Of a stretch of DNA of 64,000 nt, positions 20,305 through 31,205 are shown in pieces. The stretch covers positions 310,001 through 374,000 of the forward strand of contig JAIWZP010000004.1 in NCBI GenBank assembly GCA_025201375.1. The letters are read 5' to 3'. Below the pieces are notes generated by a model. It made no database searches and was not told the DNA's origin. It saw nothing but the letters and a program-made list of their open reading frames with translations. Source of the stretch: Gongronella butleri (Eukaryota > Mucoromycota > Mucoromycetes > Mucorales > Cunninghamellaceae). Position 1 is the first letter of the stretch; every line of letters begins with the position of its first letter. Both the position numbers and the translations under genes were made by a program.

Positions 20305-22695
20305 TATGTGGTGCGGGTGCGGGTGATGCAGGTTGGCGCTTTGCGTGTGCCTTGACGATCAAGTGGGCTTGCTGGTGCAAGGAGGATTTGTCCATTGCAA
20401 GGATGGTCTGTTCCTTGGCGAGGCGTAGCCGCTCATCCTGGATGCATTGCTCCTTTTCACGGAAGTGCGCGAGGGCTGCGCGGTATCGCTGTAGGTGCGT
20501 GGCAACCAGGCTCTTGAACGCTTCTGCAGCGGCCGCATTAGCCGTGGATGGCTGTGGCGCGGGCTGCTGCTCGGCGCATTTCTGCTTTTGCTGGCGGTCG
20601 ACGATGCGCGGCTCGGCGTGTTGCGACAAAAAGGACAGGATCGTGTGCAGCGGGTCATCCGGGTGCGTGGTCATGCGCCTCTTTTCCTCATTGCAGTAGT
20701 GCTGATGAAGTCCGTGCTGGAGAAGCTCGAGATCGACATACGGATCGTGCAGCGGCAGCGTCAAATAGTGCAAAATGCAAGCATCGCGCGAAACACCAAC
20801 ATGAGCCGCCACGGCATCCCAGTCGTGCTTGTACATGGCCAGCGCCTCCATGAGTAGTAATTCTTGTTGCGGCGACAGCTCCTTTTCGTCCTCGATCACC
20901 CTTGATGGCACATCATAAATGGTGTCGTGCAGCTCAAGGCTCACTGCAGGCGTGGATGCCGATTTGCGCGGCACCGGCGATGCCTTGGTGGACTGGGACG
21001 AGGACGCGGATACGCCAGGCGTCGTAGGTGCTGTGATCGTGGTCGCTGTTGTCGCTGTTGTCGTGGTTGTTGTAGTGGATGACGATGCCGACGCAGATAA
21101 TTCAGGCGTCGACGGTGATCGCAGGTGCTGGGGTGTGTCCAGCACCAGGTTGAATTTACCGGCAAAGGGAGGGCCCAGATTGGACGGCCGCAGGCGAGGA
21201 TCCATCTAAAAATCAAATCAAGAAATTGAAGGGCAAAAGGGTGGATGAGACGCGACCTGCTTTTTTGTATTACTTTTTTTTTTTTTACCTGGTAGTTGAT
21301 GAGTCCCCATTTTTCTAAGAATGCGTGTATGCGTGTGATGGCGGCGACGTCGCCGAGCAAATTGCGTCTGCATGCGGTGACAGTGAGATATTCAAGCGGA
21401 TTGTGGCGATACGTGTGCACCATAAAGTTGCGCATGTTGACATAGTCATTAGGGGTCTTTGTGGCGTGTCCTGCAAAGAATTCGGGCAGCGCGGTGCGCT
21501 CGTTGTTGTGGATCTGGTGAAATTCGAACCACGTGGCGTACGACGGGATAATGACCTCGAATGGTTGCTTGGCCAGATACGCGTCGGCTGGTTTAGCGCG
21601 TTTGCTGGCGTGCGCGTCTTTTGCACGGTCCCCTTGAGCATTGTCGGCCTGGTCGGCGGCCACTTCGTCGCTCGCTCGCTTGCCCGAGGAGGATGGCGCG
21701 TCGTCGTCGCTGGTATAAACATAATCGGCCGCGTTCATCCACGTGTTGTACGTATAGCTGTCGGTGAGCCAATCGGCCGACAGGTGAATGGGCGCATCGC
21801 TGCTGCCGTCTTTTTCGCTTTTCTTCTCACTCGACACAATCTTTAGGTCCTTTATCGCGTGCTCAGGCAGCCATTGGTCAAAGGAATCGGGCAAGCGGCA
21901 CCAATGGACGTGGATGTTGCTATCACCATCGTCGTGGTCGTCGTCTGCGTGCAATTGCTGGTCTTTTTGCTGCTTTTTCGTGTTTGGGTGGCGAATGATG
22001 CGAACGGCGCGTTGCGAACGGCGCTCTTTGCGCTTTTGGTGCGTAAGCTGCTGGTCGAAATGGAGAATGTGCGACGCGTGAGCCGGGTCGTCAACGTAGA
22101 TGCCCTTTAGTTCTGCAATACGTGTTTTGAGCGATGTGGCGTGATCAATAGGCGTGTTGTCGGGATTGGGGGCAAAGGCAATGCGTGGCGCGTCAAAATG
22201 GCCGGCCGTTTCGAGGCTCTCGTACATGGCATCGACAACGGCAAGGTACTCGTCGCGCTTTTTCGTGAATTGCCACTTGTCCAGGTCGCTTTCATGGGCA
22301 AGCGCAGTGCGCAGCACAACGTACAGAGGCGATGCCGGGGTTAATTCGTTCGTGGCAAAGCAAGACGCGGGCAGACATGGCGGGAGCGTGGCCGGATTGG
22401 TCGGTGTCGTGGGCGTGGTGTTGTTGGACGAGTCCGAGGCCGCGGACGTACGGCGCTGCTTGCGCGTTAGGCTCTGGCGCGTGGCCTCAATCACAGACGC
22501 GATACCCAGCGTCTTGAATTGGAATTGCGCAAACGCGGCGGCAAAGTCGGCGAGCTGATCTGCTGTGCAGGACAACACCTTGTTCTTGTGTCGCGCAAGA
22601 TCGCGTCGAAGAAACGGAAGCACGGCTGCAAACTTGGCAAGCGTCACTTCATCTTGGTAATCCACAAGCACGGGTTCCACGGGAGGCGACACCAT
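20171..22695 (-). CDS. SWI3/RSC8/SMARCC-type chromatin-remodelling subunit
   Basis: Two exons, 21289-22695 and 20171-21205, encode 813 aa with a phase-0 junction. The start is the ATG at 22695; the codon before it is GTG. An N-terminal region of about 300 residues ([25 protein letters not shown] onward, split here by a Ser/Thr linker) matches the conserved N-terminal module of SMARCC proteins. The SWIRM domain spans about 379-469 ([12 protein letters not shown] … [17 protein letters not shown]). A SANT domain at about 579-621 ([27 protein letters not shown]) ends in [14 protein letters not shown]. The C-terminus has a long helix ([20 protein letters not shown]) of leucine-zipper type and a Gln/His/Pro tail encoded partly by (TGC)9 on the plus strand. 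It is a scaffold subunit of SWI/SNF or RSC complexes in the nucleus; which paralogue it is cannot be decided here. Confidence 0.92.
20274..20300. repeat. (TGC)9 trinucleotide repeat
   Basis: Nine TGC units on the plus strand encode part of the polyglutamine run near the C-terminus of the SWI3-like protein. A potentially length-variable microsatellite in coding sequence. Confidence 0.85.
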
Positions 22696-23049
22696 CACGG
22701 CGAAAAACGAGGGTATGCACGAAAAAAAAGAAAAAAACGAAAAAAGAAAAAAAAAAAAAAAAAAGGCAAGCAGGGAAGAAAAAAAAAAAGGGCAACGGGG
22801 AAAAAAAAAAAAAACAAGGCGCTTTCTCTTTTGCCTGTGTTGGCCGCGCTTGCAGGTGAATTCAACCCCCGCCTCTCTTTTTTATTGTCGCATGCTTGCA
22901 ATTCTAATTTTTGGATAAAATCTACTTGTTGGCTTTTTTATTTTTAAAGTTTTGCATGAATGAAACGATGGAATGGCAATGGGGGGTTTTGTACAGAAAA
23001 AAAAAGGTGGAGGGGAGGGGGGAAAAAATCTAAAAAACAACAGACAACA

Positions 23050-23945
23050 TTAGGCGTCGCCATAATAAGTGCTTTGAACGTCGACGAGCTTTTTGCCACG
23101 GATCTTTGCAATATCCTCGGGTAATCGCTGGTTGGAGAGTGCCTCAAAAGTGGCCTTGATGACGTTCATAGGGGTGCGTGAGCCACGGACCTTGCCGCTG
23201 AGATCCTGAATGCCGATGCAGCGGCAGATTTCGTGGATGTAGTGGTTGGCGCGGCAGCCAAAGCCTGGGGGTCGGCTGCGCAGGTACAGCTTGGTGGCGT
23301 GGAACTTGTGGATGACGTCGGTGGCGAGCGTGCGGTCGTCGTAGCGGTCAAAGTAGCGCAAATTCTTGATGGCGCGGTTCGTGGCCTTGCGCACGGCGCG
23401 GCTGGCCTCCTCATCCTTGCCCTCGCCATACCCAGCCAACCCTTGGCCATTGCCCACAACCACAAGCGCGTACATGGAAGGCTGCTTGCCCTTGCCGTTC
23501 ATGTTCACCACGCGCTTGATCACCAACGCCTTTTTAATCAATCGGCTTTGCTCTTGAGGCGACAATGGCGTATCAATGATGTCCGTCACCGTGTTCAGCA
23601 CAACCTCCGTCGGCCGGTATGCAGGGAACGACTTGGCCTGGTCCAGCGTCGATGCCTTTTCGCTGCTAAAATCGAGCAACCCATCCACCTTGTTGAGCTG
23701 AGGCAATTGGCTGGCATCCAGATCCTTGTGGCGCAATGCCTTTTTGTCGTCGTTCTCGAGCGTCGCATACAAGCGGCGAGGCAGCGTCGACACTGTCAAA
23801 CAAAAAAGAAAAAGACAAAAAAGAAGAAAATTAGCTTGCTAGTCGAAAAAAATCGCTACGATCGCGAAACGACGACCATACCCAAGGGCAACTTGGTCTT
23901 TGCCGCGACACTGAGCGCGTTGAACGAGCGAGTCAGGGCCAACAT
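23050..23945 (-). CDS. MRPS5: Mitochondrial ribosomal protein uS5m
   Basis: Two exons, 23882-23945 and 23050-23792, give 268 aa. Exon 1 supplies MLALTRSFNALSVAAKTKLPL, a basic amphipathic presequence suited to mitochondrial import, and exon 2 continues VSTLPRRLYAT. The uS5 double-stranded RNA-binding fold is recognisable by RVVNMNGKGKQPSMYALVVV and GNGQGLAGYGEGK, followed by the C-terminal uS5 domain with LRSRPPGFGCRANHYIHEIC, GIQDLSGKVRGSRTPMNVIK and ALSNQRLPEDIA. The small-subunit protein helps maintain decoding accuracy in bacterial and mitochondrial ribosomes. It is transcribed divergently from the complex I 23-kDa subunit gene 286 bp away, so two mitochondrial genes face a common promoter region. 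Confidence 0.93.
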
Positions 23946-24231
23946 AAGCGAAGAACGGGGGGGAATAAGCAAAGAAAGAGAGGAAAAAGAAGAACAAAAA
24001 AAAAAAAAAGGCAGGCCCTGCTTTGGGAAAAGGGCAAAACAGATTTCAAGCCATTTGGAAGCACCGGACCAGCGTCCGGGCCGGACAATAGTCACGAATT
24101 GGGGGCAACTTCAAGGCCCGCCATTTTGTATTTTGGCCAAAATGACGGCTTGTTTATTCTCTGTTTCCCTCTCTTTCTCTTTACCCCCCTCCCTTCTCCC
24201 CACTCTTTCTTTTTTTATTGCATTGGTAGAG
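23946..24231. promoter_or_regulatory. Divergent promoter of two mitochondrial-protein genes
   Basis: 286 bp between the start codons of uS5m (minus) and NDUFS8-type subunit (plus). It contains an A13 run at about 23997-24009 and a CT-rich tract immediately before the + strand ATG. The words 'cggaccagcgtccgggccgg' at 24066-24085 form a GC-rich imperfect dyad that could be a regulator site. Confidence 0.5.
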
Positions 24232-25103
24232 ATGAACTTTCTCAAACCCTTGACAGCGCAACGCACCTTTGTGCCTGGTAAGGATCGGATTTGATGAAAA
24301 AGACAATTTTTATTCACGCTTTTTGTTTTTTCTTTGTTTTTTTTTTTTTTTTAGCGTCTCGCCTCGTGTTGGCGCCCGTCGCTCGGTTCTCCATGTCGTC
24401 TATTCAGCAATACGCGGCGCCCGTGCAGCAGGATAAGAGCTTCCAGCACGCTGGTGAGCGTCCCGGCGTGTTGGACGTTGCTGCGCGCCAATTGCTGTTC
24501 ACGGAGCTTATGCGCGGCATGTGGGTCGTGCTCGAGCAATTCTTCCGCCCGCCCTACACCATCTTTTACCCTTACGAAAAGGGCGCGCTGTCGCCTCGCT
24601 TCCGTGGCGAACACGCCCTCCGCCGCTACCCCTCGGGTGAGGAACGCTGTATTGCCTGCAAGCTGTGCGAAGCCATCTGCCCCGCCCAGGCCATCACCAT
24701 TGAGGCCGAGCCCCGCGATGACGGCTCCCGCCGCACCACCCGCTATGACATTGACATGACAAAGTGCATGTAAGTGCCTTGAATCGACGCGAAAAATGGG
24801 CGCATGATGGCTCATCCCTTTTTTTTTTTTTCTCTTTTCACACTAGTTACTGCGGTTTCTGCCAAGAAGCTTGCCCTGTCGATGCCATTGTCGAGGGTCC
24901 CAACTACGAATACATTACGGAAACCCACGAAGAATTGCTCTACAACAAGGAGAAGCTCTTGGCCAACGGTGACAAGTGGGAAGTCGAAATTGCTCGGTAA
25001 GGAATAATAAATGGACACGAAAAGAAAATGAATCAATGAGCTCACTCCATCCCTTTTTTTTTTTTTATATAGCAACATCCAAGCCGAGCACCCCTACCGC
25101 TAA
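24232..25103 (+). CDS. NDUFS8: NADH dehydrogenase 23-kDa Fe-S subunit (complex I)
   Basis: Four exons: 24232-24277, 24355-24769, 24847-24996 and 25073-25103 (213 aa). This subunit carries two [4Fe-4S] clusters (N6a, N6b) in the peripheral arm of complex I, relaying electrons toward ubiquinone. The cluster ligands are visible: C114-x2-C117-x2-C120-x3-C124-P ([12 protein letters not shown]) and C153-x2-C156-x2-C159-x3-C163-P ([12 protein letters not shown]). The segment GAL(S)[19 protein letters not shown] is strongly conserved, and the C-terminus QAEHPYR resembles the family end. The first 30 or so residues ([15 protein letters not shown]…) form a mitochondrial presequence. An AATAAA lies 117 bp past the stop codon. 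Confidence 0.96.
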
Positions 25104-25219
25104 ATATGCCCGCCAAAAAAAACCACCACCATCATCATCTCCCCCCCCCTACCATCACACCCTTGTTTGATTTTTTCCTTGTATACTCCCCTCTTTTGCC
25201 GATCATCCTCTAGAAAGAA

Positions 25220-25225
25220 AATAAA
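25220..25225 (+). terminator. AATAAA polyadenylation signal
   Basis: Canonical AATAAA 117 bp downstream of the complex I 23-kDa subunit stop codon. Confidence 0.5.
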
Positions 25226-27185
25226 ATTAATCTTTTTGTGATCACATCTGGGTCCCCTTCCCCCGCATCGTTCTGGTGCCCCAATGGCTCTTTGAAATGG
25301 GCCATTTGTGTCTTTACAACGCACAAAGTGACCACGAGCCTTGAAAAAGTCGGTGTGGCGCGACGCGACGCGTCCTATGCTTGCGATCAAGCCTGTGCGC
25401 TGTGTCATCGCCTCGTTGGGCACAAAGAGGAACGATTGCACACGCAACCTAAGCGACGTGAATTGGACAAAACGGTCGATGATGCTAAAAATATCCAAAA
25501 GTCGCAATTATTTCTCAACCAGCTATCATAAGTCGCTTTGGTTTTCGGTGCACAGGACGCGTCCAGCAGCTGCGCAATTGCATGCACGGAAAGTTTGCCG
25601 CGATTTAGCACAAATTAATGGAGCCAAATCCAGAAAAAATCAAATTACTCCTAAACTGCATTTGCTTGCGTTACAGCCATTCAACCTCTTACAGATTTAA
25701 CCCAGTTGTGCCAGGTGGATAACGAAAATAGGACAAATAGTTTGGGATCCTAATGTCCGTACTGGGAGCAGATGGGGGCTGAAAAATCAAATCTCGAGAG
25801 TGCGTTATGTTTTTTTTTGTAAAATTTATCTAGGCCAATTGACAAAAGCACATGACATCGTCAAGCTTGAGCCTTGTTCATCATCTGATCAAAATTTGGG
25901 ACCTTTTGGACAAGTTATTCTGAAAAAGTTCCTACAGGTCGTCATTTTTGGCGATCAGATCAAGGTGGCATCATCATCCAGGCATTGCAGAGGCCCGAAA
26001 CGCGTCTCGAAATGAAATAACAAGACTTCAATCCCGCATGGAACTCGTTTTGCAGCTACCACATGCCTGGGAGAGGCACAGCACGCAAGTGAAGAAATTG
26101 GTCTTGTCGAGCCTCGAAACAAAAATTGAAAATTTGGGTTCTCAGATCTCTGTAAAACTTGCACGCAAGAGGAAGCATATGGTGAAACCCACAAAAACGC
26201 GAAAACGACCGTGATCGATTTGCTCGTTGCCGAGCAATTCGCCTTTTTATGTTTTATTTCAACCGCGAATTGTGCGGGCAAACGCGCTCATAGAGCCGCG
26301 CCGACGCGTCCATAAGATAGAGACTGTCCATGTGCAAGTAGGATGGAGCGCAGGCGCGTGTCGCTCGACGCTTGACGCGGTTTATCACGGGTCCAAAATT
26401 GCTTATGATTTTGAACCTGTATTAAAAATGCCATAAAATCACTTTTTTTATCGATCACCGATGTCCACATACGCAGCGAAACATGTTCTTTCTATTGAGA
26501 TCTCTTTCAAGGCGCTGCGGCCAATCCTCGTTGAGTTTACCTTGGGATGAAAGTTCGCAGCTTTTCGCGTTTTACGCGGAAACCAGTCAATGGACCCTTT
26601 CTTTTTGTTGCATTACTATCGGTGAAAGCGAGTGTTCTACCATGTGGTTGAATGGCGTGGCGATCTGAGGCCCTTCAATTTGCATTTTTCAAGTCCTCGA
26701 CTGCACCCCTGGGAAAATCCGTGGATTTCGAAAATCGTCATTGTGCGTCAACGAGTCATCTCAGAGATTAAAGTTAGAGCTCATTTGAACGACAGAGCTT
26801 GGGACCATCGTATCAAATGCGTCAGTGCCCCTATTGGTTGCTGATCCGGGCGACAAACGTTAAAAAACGACAAATATGCTCCAAACGGGAATTGCTAGGC
26901 AGCCGTCAAGCTGCCCGTCCATTTTTAGTGATCCAAATGCAAGAAACGAGGACGACACACGGAAGATGCTATGTTACAGAGGTCGATAAACAGATGAAAT
27001 TTTAGAGTAAACTTTCGAAGAGTATTTTAATAATGGAGTCATATGTCACTCCAATTTGGCTCACTGTCGAGCTGGTTTTTTATTGTGCCAATGGGGAGAG
27101 AGATGGACCACGACAAGGGATAAAAGTAGATAAAGACGTGGAAGAGGGAGAAAAGCACATATCAAGGGGGAAAAGGAAACAGATC

Positions 27186-27329
27186 AAGGTATTTTGGGAG
27201 AGCATAAAGGGGAAAAGTGGAGGACAGATCAAGGAAATTAAGCAATTGATGGCAAGGTATTTTGGGAGAGCACAAAGGAGAAAAGTGGAGGACAGATCAA
27301 AGGAAATTAAGCAATTGATGGCAAGGTAT
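27186..27329. repeat. 68/69-bp tandem duplication
   Basis: Two nearly identical units start at 27186 and 27254 (unit begins 'aaggtattttgggagagca'), and a third partial copy ('aaggtat') starts at 27323. The second unit differs by a few substitutions and one inserted A. Purine-rich, non-coding, immediately downstream of an F-box gene. Confidence 0.9.
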
Positions 27330-27399
27330 GATAATGAGTCCATGGCGGAGAACGCGTCGAAATGAAAAAAGGGGGGAAAGGGAACAAGGGCGACACATT

Positions 27400-28536
27400 T
27401 CATTGTGTGGCGGGCATAATAGCGATGGGCTGCGGGTAATTGGCGTAGAATGCGGGTGCTGGCATCGCGGACACGGCACCAGCAGCGCCACTGGCACCGG
27501 GTTGCGGGGCTTCGGCGTTCAACGCGTTGGTGACGAGCTCGACGAGGCCAATGCTCGGTGCGGGTGGTGGATGAGGCGTAGGCAAGGCGACATTTGGGGC
27601 GCTGGTGCTGGGGCCGGCCTCCTCACGTTCCTTTTTCTTTTGCTGCTGCTTTTTTCGCTTGTCTATTTAAAAAAAAAAAAACAGGAAAAAAGAAGAATTG
27701 AGCCCAAAGGAAAGACGCGATGCAGTTTTTTTTCCCATTTTTTTGTCCATTTTCTTACTTTCTTCGCGCTTGTTGGCCATGTGGGCGGAGCGTTTCTTCT
27801 CGGCACGCAGGCCGCAATAGCCACCGTGATGGCGCAGCATGGTGGAGACGACTTGCTTGGAATCGTAGAGGATCATTGGGGAGAAATAGCGAGAATGCGG
27901 ATTTCGTGCCTCGATGAACGGAAGGCGATATTGGTCGGGATTGAAAAAGAGCTGGCCCTGCGTACGCGACTTGCAGATCCTATCGGCGAGATTGAGCTTC
28001 ATCTTTGGCTCGGCGCGTCGGTTGGTGTCGATGATTTTGCGGCGGCATGAGAGGCACAAATGGCGACTGGGCTTCGTCTTGTCTGCAAAGGTCATACTGA
28101 CGACGCCCTTGGAGCCGCTGGGTGGACCGCTGCCCAGACACTCCTCGCAGATGCCGCGCTTGCGTTGCACGGCCATGGCCTGCGTCATGGGTGCCGACCG
28201 CGACTTGACCTTTTGCTTCGCCTTCTCGAGCACTTCGAGCCACACATGCAAATACGGCACAAACCGATGGAAAGCGCGACACGTGTGCGACAGCTCAATA
28301 AGATCACGCAAACCAACATGCTGGAAGATGAGCATCCACAATTCTTGATACGTCTCAGGCTGCAATGGAATCTTTTCCGGCACGGCCGCCGCCGCCGCCA
28401 CCACCAACGCTTGTTGCTGCTGCTGCGCGCTGCGGCTTTCCACCTTAACCCTCTCGGTCGCCGTCTCGGTCGCCGTCATAGAGCGGGTCGTGCGTCGGAG
28501 ACTCGGGTTCACTTGAACGCGGCGTCTTTTTGCCAT
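27400..28536 (-). CDS. F-box protein with cysteine-rich central region
   Basis: Two exons, 27759-28536 and 27400-27662, give 346 aa. Residues 1-55 are basic with a poly-Gln and poly-Ala stretch (nuclear-type KRRR near the start). An F-box-like helix bundle follows: PLQPETYQELWMLIFQHV, then LRDLIELSHTCRAFHRFVPYL. F-box proteins recruit substrates to SCF ubiquitin ligases through SKP1. Downstream, CEECLG and HLCLSCRRKIID provide two CxxC pairs that could bind zinc. The C-terminal exon is a basic Lys/Gln/Glu helix followed by an Ala/Pro-rich tail. The substrate is unknown. The next gene upstream on the same strand is also an F-box protein but shows no close similarity. Confidence 0.8.
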
Positions 28537-29156
28537 TTTAAGTGTCGAAACAAGTGATGAGGGTAAAAGACAATGAAAAAAAAAAAAAAAGAATCCGAGG
28601 GTGGGAAAAAAAAAAAAAAAGAGAACAAAGAGAATAAAAAAGGTCGCTTTTGAACAAAAATGAAATGCAGAAATTGAGGGAGTACTGTAGCACATATTTT
28701 TGAAATCCCGCCCTCCATCCCATGAATGAGACAGTAATCATGCATGAAACTTTTGTGTGTTGCTGATCTCATGGCTTCATTTAAAAAAGGCGCCAACAAA
28801 TCCTGCTCGTTTCATGAAAAAGATGCTTAAATTGAGATTTTGGCCGTTGTCACGCCTTTCTTTTTTTTGACTCAATCGAGAGCGCGTCCAATGACACGCG
28901 ACGCGATGGCACTTTTTTGTTCATTGTGTCACCGCGTCTGCCACTACGGAAAGTGAGCACTGGCGTGCGAGAGCGACCAAAAAAAGATGGAAAAGGGAGA
29001 AAATACAGTAAAGTAACAAATGATCATGTTTCGCGCCCGAGCCACCTTTGCCGCCCCAAAACCAAGAATTGTGTTCATCCAAACGTTAATCAAGGACCTA
29101 GCAGACACAGAGCCATCTTTGCCACCGAACAACACCGCGGCCTCATATCTGAAAAA

Positions 29157-29192
<36 letters not shown>

Positions 29193-29945
29193 GGAAACGC
29201 GGCCGCGATCTGCCTAAATATCAACGTCGTGGGAAGCTGCAAACGGAATTGTCCTTATCTGAGACCGTGCAGGGCTCTCAGTGCTTAGACTTTTAAAAGG
29301 AACGAGAAGGAAAAGGGCGTTTTTTAATGAAAATCCCCCATTTAATTACGCATCCATGCTTTTCATGTCGCGATTCTGATGCAATTTCGTGCTTGCTTGC
29401 GATCAATCAGCTCGGTCGATTTAGGACGATGATCAAAAGCTGCATTGCAATTTCAACATGCTTCAATGATTGAGGCTAAAAGTTCGGAATCGGCAATCGG
29501 GTGGGGACCGTGCGTGGGGTGGAGTCAAACCAACAAAACAAGGAATTGGGGGAAAAGCGGAAACGTCGGTGCCTCTTGTACGACGGGCGCCGCCTGATTT
29601 TTATGTCAGTCGTTTGGCATCTTCATGTGATCGGAAGTGAAATCGGCGTGGTATCTTGGCTTTTATATATAATTCGCGAATTGTCCTCGTCCCCCCGCTG
29701 GCCACGCTCATCGATAATCGACAACACGACCATCTCATCGCGTTTTTGTTTGTCGGACAGTGACAATTCTCAATTATAATTGTGGGAATCCATTTTTTAT
29801 TCGTTTGTCATGCAAAAAAAAGTCAATCATGCAGGGAGGAGAAGGAATCAAGGGGTGAGGAGCAAAAAGGGAAGGGAGGCAAGGTATTGGCGGAAAGGGG
29901 GAGGGGTGAATTAAGGATGGCATCATTTTTTGGAGAAAAAACACA
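28537..29945. other. Spacer between two F-box genes, with poly(A) run
   Basis: 1.4 kb with no supported gene. A-runs of 15-16 nt lie near 28575 and 28606, and a 29-A run lies at 29161-29189. The sequence around 29300-29480 has the texture of the degenerate repeat blocks, though I could not pair it with a specific copy. Confidence 0.5.
29161..29189. repeat. 29-nt poly(A) tract
   Basis: Uninterrupted A from 29161 to 29189 in intergenic DNA. No open frame or retrocopy was recognised upstream of it. Confidence 0.85.
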
Positions 29946-31205
29946 TCAGAGGTATAAGGCGCGAATCTCATCGAGCAAACGCTCATCGAGAATGACGGCG
30001 TCGTGAGCAGTTGCTGGATGAACTTGCTGGCGGATGAGAGGCGGCAGATCGCTGAGGGACCAGTCCAGGGCACTGACCTTTAAACGGCGGCACTGTCGCA
30101 CGATGCCCAAAAGTGCGGCCCAATTTGGATGGCGAGCTGGTTTTGTGTGGGGTTTGTTGCGTGCATTGTTGTTGAAGATGGAGAGGGCGGGGGCAGGCAC
30201 GATGGGGGGTGCAGGTGGTGGCTGCAGAGGCCGATGTGCCTGGCCATGGAGAGCAAGGGACGCCAATTGAACGTGTTCAATGCGTTTCAAGACGGTCCAA
30301 TCTTGACTATGCAATTGGAGGCTGATGAGCTGCGATGCGTAATGATCGAGGCAGGAGGCGAGCGTGTCGGGCTGGATTTGTTGCAATGCGACGGTCAGAT
30401 GCTGGATGGCGTGGCAATGTGTGGACAAACTGGCGACGCACGCGTCATTGGCCTCGGCAATGCGATTGTGATTGGCACCCAAATGCACCTGCTTGATGTG
30501 CGGCACACATTCCCACAGGCGAGCAATCGACGTCGCAGAAAAGTCGGTCCAAGCAAGCTCAATGCGTATTAAGCCAGGCAATTGCGGCTTGGATGGCGAC
30601 ACAATGCACGGCAACGAGAAAGAACTACTTCTGCGACGCGATGACGGCTGCACAGCATCAAAAATGGAGGCCGTGTGATGCGTGTGGAACGGATCGTGAT
30701 GGTAATATTGGTCCGGCAACTGGTACATGCTTGTTTGCCGCTGATCGTCGGGAAGCATAGGGATCAGTGGCTCATGCTGGTCTTGAACAATCAATGTGCA
30801 GTAGCCGAGATGCAGCGTATCAAGACGCGGCAAGTGACGTGCAAAAAGGGCAAGCGCGTCGACATCCAATAGTGGGAAATCACGCAACGTCAGTTTGGAC
30901 ACCAATGGCACCGACAATTGGCACCAAGCAACCATGGCATCGCTCAAAAGCCAATGATGCCCCGTTTGCGTGCATGTGAGCGTCAATGCACGCGTGTTGC
31001 CACGCATCGTCGCCAGCAAATACGGCGACACGTCCTTGAGGTTCTTGAAATGCCTTTTTGTGCGGATGCGGATGTGTCGGTATAAATGCGGCAAGCTTTG
31101 CTCGTAGCCATGTCGATCCGTGAGACAAAGCTGCTGCATCGTCCATGGCGCCATGTGCCCATAAATCTGCTCTTGGAGCTCAAAAGGAAGATCAAACAGA
31201 CCCAT
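29946..31205 (-). CDS. F-box/LRR-like protein
   Basis: Single exon, 419 aa, unusual here because nearly every other gene is interrupted. The N-terminus MGLFDLPFELQEQIYGHM with MQQLCLTDRHGYEQSLPHLY is an F-box of the type found in fungal F-box/LRR proteins. Downstream leucine-rich segments such as VSKLTLRDFPLLDVDALALF and LPRLDTLHLGYC suggest degenerate leucine-rich repeats forming a substrate-binding surface. Later segments (IRIELAWTDFSATSIARLWE, AIQHLTVALQQI, LISLQLHSQDW) continue the pattern. It would act as a substrate receptor in an SCF ubiquitin ligase; targets are unknown. Start chosen at the first ATG, which opens the F-box directly. Confidence 0.85.
   Translation of the reverse strand: MGLFDLPFELQEQIYGHMAPWTMQQLCLTDRHGYEQSLPHLYRHIRIRTKRHFKNLKDVSPYLLATMRGNTRALTLTCTQTGHHWLLSDAMVAWCQLSVPLVSKLTLRDFPLLDVDALALFARHLPRLDTLHLGYCTLIVQDQHEPLIPMLPDDQRQTSMYQLPDQYYHHDPFHTHHTASIFDAVQPSSRRRSSSFSLPCIVSPSKPQLPGLIRIELAWTDFSATSIARLWECVPHIKQVHLGANHNRIAEANDACVASLSTHCHAIQHLTVALQQIQPDTLASCLDHYASQLISLQLHSQDWTVLKRIEHVQLASLALHGQAHRPLQPPPAPPIVPAPALSIFNNNARNKPHTKPARHPNWAALLGIVRQCRRLKVSALDWSLSDLPPLIRQQVHPATAHDAVILDERLLDEIRALYL

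Larger units (their letters stand above)
25104..27399. other. Gene-poor block with decayed repeats and a tandem duplication
   Basis: 2.3 kb without a supported gene, after the 3' UTR of the complex I gene. Segment 26447-26540 resembles 45977-46060 and 63208-63290 (shared anchor 'gatcacc…', then 'gcgct.cggcc.atc.tcgt.gagtt' in the first two). 26644-26750 is similar, inverted, to 10690-10800. A purine-rich tandem duplication occupies 27186-27329. Open frames are short and without codon bias. Confidence 0.55.

Noticed and set aside
20359..20857. Several overlapping plus- and minus-strand frames around the polyQ region
   Set aside because: Alternative frames of the SWI3-like C-terminal exon.
22519..22947. 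Lys-rich plus-strand frame after the SWI3-like start
   Set aside because: Driven by A-runs in the promoter/leader region; no conservation expected.
27186..27329. Short array reminiscent of CRISPR or satellite repeats
   Set aside because: Only two full copies with no spacers, in a eukaryotic context.
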